64,000 nucleotides of DNA from Streptomyces sp. NBC_00414 (GTDB lineage: Bacteria; Actinomycetota; Actinomycetes; Streptomycetales; Streptomycetaceae), in assembly GCF_036038375.1 (NCBI RefSeq), contig NZ_CP107935.1:4278001-4342000 (forward strand), in the 5' to 3' direction. Below are positions 57,999-64,000 of this stretch, piece by piece. Within the stretch, counting starts at the first letter, position 1, and the number at the start of each line of letters is the position of its first letter. The translations under genes were made by a program, and so were the position numbers. The notes under the pieces were generated by a model. The model was not told where the DNA came from. It saw nothing but the letters and a program-made list of their open reading frames with translations, and did no database searches.

Positions 57999-60527
57999 AT
58001 GCTCCGTACCGCCCTGCGCAACGTGCTGGCGCACAAGGCCAGGCTATTGATGACCGTGCTCGCCGTGATGCTGGGCGTGGCCTTCGTCTCCGGCACCCTC
58101 GTCTTCACCAACACCATCTCGGACGCGTACCAGAAGAGCTCCTCGAAGGGCTTCGACCAGGTCGACGTGGCCGTCGAGCCGAAGTCCGCGGAGGACGAGG
58201 GCGACAAGCTCGGCAAGGACCCCGAGCTGACCCAGGCACTGCTGGACAAGGCCGCCAAGGCCCCCGGCGCCGAGTCCGCCATAGGCGTCGTCGGCGGCTT
58301 CACCGCCATCGCCGACAAGGACGGCAAACTCATCGGCGGCGGCTTCCAGTCGCAGGGCGGCAACCACTGGGGCGACAAGGACCCCCGCTACCCGCTGAAG
58401 AGCGGCAAGGCCCCGGCCGGCAAGAACGAGGTCGCCATCGACGCCAAGACGGCCGAGCGCGCCGGCTACAAGGTCGGCGACACCGTTCGGCTCTCGATCG
58501 ACGGCCCGGTCCTCACGCCCACCGTCACCGCGATCTTCACCACGGACGACGGCAACGTCGCCGCCGGCGGCAGCCTGGCCCTGTTCGACACGGCCACCGC
58601 GCAGCAGCTCTTCCACCGGACCGGCGCGTACGACGAGATCGACGTGAAGGCGGCCCCGGGCACCAGCCAGACCGCACTCCTGGCGAACCTCGAAAAGATC
58701 CTCCCGCAGGACATCACCTCCACCACGACCGGCCAGGAACTCGCCGACGACCAGGCCGAGATGATCGAGGCCGAGATGAGCGGCCTCAAGACCGGCCTGC
58801 TGGTCTTCGCCGGCATCGCCCTGTTCGTCGGCACGTTCATCATCGCCAACACCTTCACCATGCTGGTCGCCCAGCGCACCAAGGAGCTGGCGCTGCTGCG
58901 CGCGGTGGGCGCCTCCCGCAAGCAGGTCACCCGCTCGGTGCTCCTCGAAGCCTTCCTGGTCGGCGCGGTCGCCGCCGTCTCGGGCCTGCTCGCCGGCATC
59001 GGCATCGGCGCGGGCCTGCGCGCCCTCATGGGCCTGCTGGACGCCACGGTGCCGGCCGGACCGCTCGTCATCACGCCGGGCACTGTCGGCACGTCGTTCG
59101 CCGTCGGCATCCTGATCACGATGCTGGCCGCCTGGCTGCCGGGCCGCCGCGCCGCGAAGATCCCGCCGGTCGCGGCGATGAGCAGCGTGCACGCCACCGC
59201 GACCACCAAGTCGCTGGTGCTGCGCAACACCTTCGGTGCCCTGGTAGCGGCGGCCGGCGTCACCGTCGTCCTCTACGCCACGACGCTGAAGGCGTCGGAC
59301 GGCCAGGCCCCGATGGGCTTCGGCGCGTGCCTGCTGATCATCGGCGTCTTCATCCTCACCCCCCTGCTGTCCCGCCCGCTGATCGCGAGCGCCGCCCCGG
59401 TCCTGCGGATCTTCGGAGTCTCGGGCAAGCTGGCCCGCCAGAACTCGGTACGCAATCCGCGCCGCACCGCGGCCACCGCCTCCGCCCTGATGATCGGGCT
59501 GACCCTGATCACCGGTATGACGGTGATGGCGGGCAGCCTGCAGAAGGGGATCGACAAGATGGCCACGTCCGCGCTGAAGGCGGACTACGTGGTCTCGATG
59601 GCGAACTTCAACTCCCTCTCGCCTGACGTCGCGAAGAAGCTCGCCGCGACCGACGGCGTCACCGCCATCAGCCCCATGCGTGACGCACCCGCGCGGATCG
59701 ACGGCGAGACCGAGTACGTGACCGGTGTGAAGGGTTCGACGATCGGCGCCCTGACCGATCTGAAGATCGAAAACGGCTCCTTCAAGGTCAGCCGCACCCA
59801 GGTGGTGGTGGACAAGGACACCGCCGAGGACCACGGCTGGAAGGCCGGTTCGACGTTCTCGGCCTCGTACGAGGACGACAAGAAGCAGCGGCTGACGGTC
59901 GCCGGTGTCTACGAGGGCAACGAGATGATCCGGGGCATCATGGTCGACATCGCGACCCTCGCCCCGAACCAGACGGACCCGGGCGACTCGCAGGTCATGC
60001 TGAAGACCTCCGGCGGCCCGTCCGACGCGACCAAGGACCGCCTGGAGAAGGCGCTCGGCGACAACCCGGCCGTCAAGGTCCAGGACAAGCAGGACGTCTC
60101 CAACGAGATCGCGCAGATGATCACGTTGATGCTGAACATGCTGTACGGCCTGCTGGCGATGGCCGTCATCGTGGCCGTCCTCGGTGTCATCAACACCCTG
60201 GCCATGTCCGTCTTCGAGCGTTCACAGGAGATCGGCATGCTCCGCGCGATCGGCCTCGACCGCAAGGGCATCAAGCGGATGGTCCGTCTGGAGTCCCTGG
60301 TCATCTCCCTCTTCGGCGGGGTGCTCGGCGTGGGCCTGGGCGTGTTCTTCGGCTGGGCCGCCGGTGAACTGGCGGGCTCCAGCATGCCGACGTACGAGAT
60401 GGTGCTGCCCTGGGGCCGGATGGGTGTCTTCCTGCTCCTGGCGGCGGTGGTCGGTGTCCTGGCCGCCCTCTGGCCCGCCCGGCGCGCGGCCCGCCTGAAC
60501 ATGCTGTCGGCGATCAAGTCCGAATAG
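57999..60527 (+). CDS. FtsX/MacB-like ABC permease
   Basis: 842 residues. N-terminal TM helix (ARLLMTVLAVMLGVAFVSGTLV), a long extracellular domain (about 40-255), three helices (LLVFAGIALFVGTFIIANTF, VLLEAFLVGAVAAVSGLLAG, VGTSFAVGILITMLAAWLPG), a central pair, a second extracellular domain, and the FtsX tail with MLYGLLAMAVIVAVLGVINTLAMSV, ERSQEIGMLRAIGLDRKGI and LVISLFGGVLGVGLGVFFGW. It is the partner of the ATPase at 56894. The substrate is unknown. Such exporters often pump antimicrobial compounds or release lipoproteins. Confidence 0.9.
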   Translation: MLRTALRNVLAHKARLLMTVLAVMLGVAFVSGTLVFTNTISDAYQKSSSKGFDQVDVAVEPKSAEDEGDKLGKDPELTQALLDKAAKAPGAESAIGVVGGFTAIADKDGKLIGGGFQSQGGNHWGDKDPRYPLKSGKAPAGKNEVAIDAKTAERAGYKVGDTVRLSIDGPVLTPTVTAIFTTDDGNVAAGGSLALFDTATAQQLFHRTGAYDEIDVKAAPGTSQTALLANLEKILPQDITSTTTGQELADDQAEMIEAEMSGLKTGLLVFAGIALFVGTFIIANTFTMLVAQRTKELALLRAVGASRKQVTRSVLLEAFLVGAVAAVSGLLAGIGIGAGLRALMGLLDATVPAGPLVITPGTVGTSFAVGILITMLAAWLPGRRAAKIPPVAAMSSVHATATTKSLVLRNTFGALVAAAGVTVVLYATTLKASDGQAPMGFGACLLIIGVFILTPLLSRPLIASAAPVLRIFGVSGKLARQNSVRNPRRTAATASALMIGLTLITGMTVMAGSLQKGIDKMATSALKADYVVSMANFNSLSPDVAKKLAATDGVTAISPMRDAPARIDGETEYVTGVKGSTIGALTDLKIENGSFKVSRTQVVVDKDTAEDHGWKAGSTFSASYEDDKKQRLTVAGVYEGNEMIRGIMVDIATLAPNQTDPGDSQVMLKTSGGPSDATKDRLEKALGDNPAVKVQDKQDVSNEIAQMITLMLNMLYGLLAMAVIVAVLGVINTLAMSVFERSQEIGMLRAIGLDRKGIKRMVRLESLVISLFGGVLGVGLGVFFGWAAGELAGSSMPTYEMVLPWGRMGVFLLLAAVVGVLAALWPARRAARLNMLSAIKSE

Positions 60528-60543
60528 GCATCCCGCGCAACCG

Positions 60544-60591
60544 GCATGCGGAGGGGGCCCGTTCCGGACGGAACGGGCCCCCTCCGCATGC
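60544..60591. terminator. Bidirectional terminator between permease and CFA synthase
   Basis: A perfect 22-bp stem (60544-60565 with 60570-60591) around a GGAC loop lies between the two convergent genes. Confidence 0.95.
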
Positions 60592-60597
60592 GTCCGC

Positions 60598-61896
60598 TCA
60601 GTTCCAGGTACGGGCCCGCAGCGGCATGCCCGACGCGCCGGAGCCGGGTGTACGCACCGCGAGTACCTGATTGACACCGATGCGGTTGCGCTCGAAGGCG
60701 AGCGCCGAGGCGGCCATGTAGAGGCGCCAGACGCGGGCCCGGCCGGGGCTGGTGAGCCGGACGGCCCGCGGCCAGTCCGCCTCCAGGCGGGCCACCCAGC
60801 GGCGCAGGGTGAGCGCGTAGTGCTCCCTGATCGACTCGACGTCCCGGACCTCGAACCCGGCGCTCTCCAACTGGGTCACGGTCTCGCCGATCGGCGCGAG
60901 CTCCCCGTCCGGGAAGACGTACGCGTCGATGAACCCGTTGATCTCGTACGCCGATTCGTCGCGCCACGGCCGGCGCCCGATCTGGTGGTTCAGGAGCCGT
61001 CCGCCCGGCTTGAGGAGGGCGAACAGGTCCCGCGCGTACTCCAGATAGCGGTCGCTGCCGACATGTTCGGCCATCCCGATGGAGGAGATGGCGTCGTACG
61101 GCCCGTCGCTGACGTCCCGGTAGTCCTGGACGCGGATCTCGACCCGGTCGGTGAGCCCTTCCTCCGCGACGCGCTTACGGGCGTACGCGGCCTGTTCCTG
61201 GGACAGTGTCACGCCGACGACGCTCACGCCGTGCTCGCGGGCCGCGTGGATGGCCATCGAGCCCCAGCCGCAGCCCACGTCGAGCAGCCGCATGCCCGGC
61301 TTCAGCTCCAGCTTGCGGGCGATGAGCCCGAGCTTGTCGCGCTGGGCGTCCTCAAGCGTGCCGTCCGGGGACTCCCAGTAGGCGCACGAGTAGACCATGG
61401 ACGGTCCGAGGACGATCTCGTAGAAGTCGTTGCCGACGTCGTAGTGGTGGCTGATGGCCCGCCGGTCGCTGCGCTTGGTGTGCAGATGGGAGAGCTGGGA
61501 ACGTCTGCGCACCTCCTCGCGGGGCGGGGCGGGTGGCAGGGGCGAGCCCGCCATCTTCACGAGCCCGCGCACTCCGGACCGTACGTCGGGGTCCCGCAGG
61601 GCCTGCGCCAGGGTCCTGGCGTCCTCGCCGCGCTCCCAGACCATCTCGGCCACCGCGTCCAGAACCGCGTACAGATCGCCGTCCACCGTGAGGTCCCCGG
61701 CGACCCAGGCCCTGGCCAGGCCCAATTCCCCCGGCTTCCACAGGAGTCGGCGCAGGGCCCGCCGGTTCCGTACGACGAGCACGGGTGTGCCCGGCGGTCC
61801 CGCTTCCGAACCGTCCCAGGCACGAATCCGCACCGGGAGCGGAGCTCCCAGCAACTGTTCCACCAGCGCCTTGAGCCGAAGCGCCGCGTCCTGCAT
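60598..61896 (-). CDS. Cyclopropane-fatty-acyl-phospholipid synthase-like methyltransferase
   Basis: 432 residues. The C-terminal half is a CFA/mycolic-acid synthase: AISHHYDVGNDFYEIVLGPSMVYSCAYW, SAM motif LLDVGCGWGSMAIHAARE, DYRDVSDGPYDAISSIGMAEHVG and RRWVARLEADW. The N-terminal region is the usual CfaS lead-in. It adds a methylene to unsaturated acyl chains of phospholipids using SAM. The ATG at 61896 has GGAGG 8 nt upstream; an earlier GTG at 61905 is less likely. Confidence 0.92.
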   Translation of the reverse strand: MQDAALRLKALVEQLLGAPLPVRIRAWDGSEAGPPGTPVLVVRNRRALRRLLWKPGELGLARAWVAGDLTVDGDLYAVLDAVAEMVWERGEDARTLAQALRDPDVRSGVRGLVKMAGSPLPPAPPREEVRRRSQLSHLHTKRSDRRAISHHYDVGNDFYEIVLGPSMVYSCAYWESPDGTLEDAQRDKLGLIARKLELKPGMRLLDVGCGWGSMAIHAAREHGVSVVGVTLSQEQAAYARKRVAEEGLTDRVEIRVQDYRDVSDGPYDAISSIGMAEHVGSDRYLEYARDLFALLKPGGRLLNHQIGRRPWRDESAYEINGFIDAYVFPDGELAPIGETVTQLESAGFEVRDVESIREHYALTLRRWVARLEADWPRAVRLTSPGRARVWRLYMAASALAFERNRIGVNQVLAVRTPGSGASGMPLRARTWN

Positions 61897-62040
61897 GACG
61901 CACACCTCCGTGACGAGGAATTCACAAACTCCAACACCACGTAAACACCAACGGGCCCGGAGCGCAGTCCCGCGAAAGCGTCATGTTCGAGCAAAATACA
62001 TGCAGACACCACGTACTAACCGGGTGGTGTCTGTCCCCCG

Positions 62041-62300
62041 GGGGCTGCGCCCCCAGACCCCCATCGCGCTGACGCGCTCGTCCTCAAACGCCGGACGGGC
62101 TGAAGCCCCCACGACCGCACCGACACCTTCCAGCCCGCCCGGCGGATCTTCCAGCCCCCGCCCGGCAAGGTCTTCGGGCCACCTGGCGATCTTTCAGCCC
62201 GTCCGGCAAGGTCTTCAAGCCGCCCGGCGGATCTTTCAGCCCGTCCGGCGTTTGAGGACGAGCGCGCAGCGCGATACGGGGGCGAGGGGGCGCAGCCCCC
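62041..62300. repeat. MITE-like family B element with internal degenerate array
   Basis: In 61897-62418 (no gene) a perfect 31-bp inverted repeat (62074-62104 with 62235-62265), built on the family B core, encloses about 130 bp. Inside are about six degenerate ~22-bp units (CTTTCAGCCCGTCCGGCAAGGT and relatives), which match the arm sequence. GGGGGCTGCGCCCCC-type palindromes flank both ends. Confidence 0.85.
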
Positions 62301-62346
62301 ATGCGGTGACGGGAAGGGTAAGGGCGGCGGGGGCGAGGAAGAAACG

Positions 62347-62390
62347 CCGAAGGGGCCTCCCGCACCACGGATGGCGGGAGGCCCCTTCGG
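62347..62390. terminator. Terminator after ndh
   Basis: A perfect 17-bp stem (CCGAAGGGGCCTCCCGC with GCGGGAGGCCCCTTCGG), 10-nt loop, 28 nt beyond the ndh stop. Confidence 0.9.
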
Positions 62391-62418
62391 GCAGAGCGGG
62401 TGGGACGGTGACCGGAGG

Positions 62419-63801
62419 TCAGGAGGCCTTGGCCTTCTCCTCGGTCTTGGCGACGGCAGGAACCGGCGCCGGCTTCGCCGCCTCGTAGAACTCCTCACGA
62501 GGAGTCTCCATCGCACCGAGCGAGACGACCTCACGCTTCAGGAACACAGCCAGCGTCCAGTCAGCGAAGACCCGGATCTTCCGGTTCCAGGTAGGCATGG
62601 CCAGCCCGTGGTAACCACGGTGCATGTACCAGGCCAGCCGCCCCTTGAGCTTGATCTTCATCTTGCCCACGACGATGAACGCGACGCCCTTGTGCAGCCC
62701 GAGCCCGGCCACCGCACCCTTGTTGGCGTGGCTGTACTCCTTCTGCGGGAAGCCCCGCATACCGGAGATCACGTTGTCACCGAGGACCCGCGCCTGACGC
62801 AGCGCGTGCTGGGCGTTCGGCGGGCACCAGGCGTTCTCGTTGCCGGCCTTGCGGCCGACGAGGTCCGGCACCTGGGCGTTGTCGCCGGCGGACCAGATGT
62901 AGTCCGTGCCCTGCACCTGGAGGGTCGTCCCGGTGTCCACGTGACCACGGGGACCGAGCGGCAGGCCGAAGCGGGAGAGCACCGGGTTGGGCTTGACGCC
63001 GGCGGTCCACACGATCGTGCTGGAGTCGACCTCGAGGCCGTTCTTCAGGACCACGTGGCCGTCGACGCAGGAGTCCATGGAGGTGGAGAGATAGACCTCG
63101 ACCCCGCGTCCTTCGAGGTGCTCCTTGCCGTACTGGCCGAGCTTGGGGCCGACCTCGGGAAGGATCTTGTCCGCGGCGTCGACGAGGATGAAGCGCATGT
63201 CGTCGCGGGACACGTTGTTGTAGTACTTCGCGGCGTCCCGGGCCATGTCCTCGACCTCACCGATGGTCTCCGCGCCTGCGAAGCCACCGCCGACGAAGAC
63301 GAAGGTGAGCGCCTTGCGGCGGACATCCTCATCGGTCGTGGAGTCGGCCTTGTCGAGCTGCTCCAACACGTGGTTGCGCAGGCCGATGGCCTCCTCGATG
63401 CCCTTCATGCCGATGCCCTGCTCGGCGAGGCCGGGGATCGGGAAGGTGCGGGAGACCGCGCCCATCGCGATGACGAGGTAGTCGAAAGGCAGCTCGTACG
63501 CCTCGCCCACGAGGGGGGCGATCGTGGCGACCTTGCGGTCCTGGTCGATGGTCGTGACCCGGCCGGTGAGGACTTCCGCCTTGGGCAGCACGCGTCGCAG
63601 CGGGACGACGACGTGCCGAGGCGAAATGCTGCCTGCGGCTGCTTCGGGGAGGAAGGGCTGGTAGGTCATGTACGACCGGGGGTCGACGACCGTGACGGTC
63701 GCCTCGCCGTAGCGCATCTTCTTGAGGATGCGCCGAGCTGCGTACAGGCCTACGTACCCACCGCCTACTACGAGGATCCTGGGACGCTCCGTGGTGCTCA
63801 T
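62419..63801 (-). CDS. ndh: Type II NADH dehydrogenase
   Basis: 460 residues. FAD-binding ILVVGGGYVGLYAARR, NAD-binding FVFVGGGFAGAETIGEVED, the second FAD motif (YIWSAGDNAQVPDLVG), and the quinone/membrane-binding C-terminal helices (GLHKGVAFIVVGKMKIKLKG, LAWYMHRGYHGLAMPTWNRK). It passes electrons from NADH to quinone without pumping protons. The ATG at 63801 is supported by a -10-like GATACT 7 nt upstream. Confidence 0.93.
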   Translation of the reverse strand: MSTTERPRILVVGGGYVGLYAARRILKKMRYGEATVTVVDPRSYMTYQPFLPEAAAGSISPRHVVVPLRRVLPKAEVLTGRVTTIDQDRKVATIAPLVGEAYELPFDYLVIAMGAVSRTFPIPGLAEQGIGMKGIEEAIGLRNHVLEQLDKADSTTDEDVRRKALTFVFVGGGFAGAETIGEVEDMARDAAKYYNNVSRDDMRFILVDAADKILPEVGPKLGQYGKEHLEGRGVEVYLSTSMDSCVDGHVVLKNGLEVDSSTIVWTAGVKPNPVLSRFGLPLGPRGHVDTGTTLQVQGTDYIWSAGDNAQVPDLVGRKAGNENAWCPPNAQHALRQARVLGDNVISGMRGFPQKEYSHANKGAVAGLGLHKGVAFIVVGKMKIKLKGRLAWYMHRGYHGLAMPTWNRKIRVFADWTLAVFLKREVVSLGAMETPREEFYEAAKPAPVPAVAKTEEKAKAS

Positions 63802-64000
63802 GCCATCGAGTATCCACCCGCCCCAGGGGGGTCGCTCGTGCGCCCCTTCACAAGCTCCTTCACACCCTCTGTTACACTGCGCGGCCCACGTGACCCAGGT
63901 CATGGTCCGGCAGGGGAACCAGCGTGCGTCGCGGGCCGTTGTCAATGCCGCCTGAGCTGCCACTCCGGCCTTTCGGGCCCCTTGGACCAGTACCCCTCTT
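63802..64000. other. ndh upstream region at window edge
   Basis: No clear gene. On the minus strand there are direct GTGTGAAGG/TTGTGAAGG elements at about 63845-63870, and a -10-like GATACT just before the ndh ATG. Confidence 0.5.

Noticed and set aside
62127..62266. CRISPR array reading of the 22-bp repeats
   Set aside because: The units are degenerate, have no unique spacers and no cas genes.
63845..63870. Possible Rex operator upstream of ndh
   Set aside because: TGTGAA half-sites are present but in direct, not inverted, orientation; the Rex consensus is not met.

Overview
The window is high-GC chromosomal DNA from a Streptomyces. BldM, WhiD, the bldA tRNA-Leu(UAA), a WhiJ-type regulator set, a CIRCE-controlled groES-groEL1 operon, a LAXTG/LPXTG surface-protein operon and a Streptomyces-type hut operon all point there. 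Genes are dense, many start with GTG, many neighbours overlap by four bases, and several starts look leaderless. No phage, plasmid, insertion sequence or CRISPR array is visible.

Layout. (1) 1-3.7 kb: the divergent developmental pair bldM (cut by the window edge) and whiD with a textbook sigma-BldN promoter, then a LysR regulator, a MOSC protein and an SDR oxidoreductase. (2) 3.9-6.1 kb: groES-groEL1 behind two CIRCE operators. (3) 6.4-13.1 kb: two tandem lipoprotein polysaccharide deacetylases, a THUMP-like methyltransferase, the purK-purE-dipeptidase operon and a GtrA-family membrane protein. (4) 13.3-17.5 kb: an OmpR-type response regulator and its histidine kinase, then a POT peptide transporter preceded by a long hairpin. 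(5) 17.8-22.1 kb: a four-gene operon of secreted or sortase-anchored proteins. (6) 22.6-28.8 kb: a partner-switching module (anti-sigma kinase, STAS anti-anti-sigma, SigB/F-type sigma factor), an unusual sigma-like/zinc-finger/TM/ricin-lectin fusion, and an ATPase/WhiJ-like/DUF397 set with a palindromic candidate operator. (7) 28.8-36.2 kb: hutU, an M20 amidohydrolase, hutF and hutI on the minus strand, diverging from a diaminopimelate-decarboxylase-like gene. (8) 36.4-38.7 kb: a cassette of three Roadblock/LC7 proteins and one DUF4388-like protein without a GTPase. (9) 39.4-45.6 kb: a SIS regulator coupled to an aromatic amino acid lyase with a non-canonical MIO motif, diverging from a complete OpuC/ProU-type osmoprotectant ABC transporter. 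(10) 45.7-64 kb: membrane proteins, cystathionine beta-synthase, an SGNH esterase, a thiolase, a Bax-inhibitor-1 protein, pobA, bldA, a FtsX-type ABC exporter, a cyclopropane-fatty-acid synthase and a type II NADH dehydrogenase.

A second layer runs through the window: at least three short interspersed repeat families. Family A has the core GGGGCGCGGGGAACTGCGCG and roughly 22 copies, mostly between genes. Family B has the core TCCTCAAACGCCGGACGGGC and flanking GGGGGCTGCGCCCCC palindromes. Family C is a single copy. One copy of A lies inside a deacetylase gene, two of B inside the M20 amidohydrolase and one of C inside hutI; all are read in frame, so the repeats have changed proteins.

How the genes work together. 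Development is represented by bldM, whiD, bldA and the WhiJ-like set. Stress and osmotic adaptation are represented by the partner-switching sigma module, GroESL and the osmoprotectant importer. Histidine catabolism is the hut operon; the M20 enzyme may supply the final deformylation step, since no hutG is seen. The most unusual items are the GTPase-less Roadblock cassette, the lyase with Gly-Thr-Gly at the MIO site, the sigma/ZAS/lectin fusion, the repeat insertions inside genes, and the surface operon whose LAXTG and LPXTG proteins share a duplicated domain.
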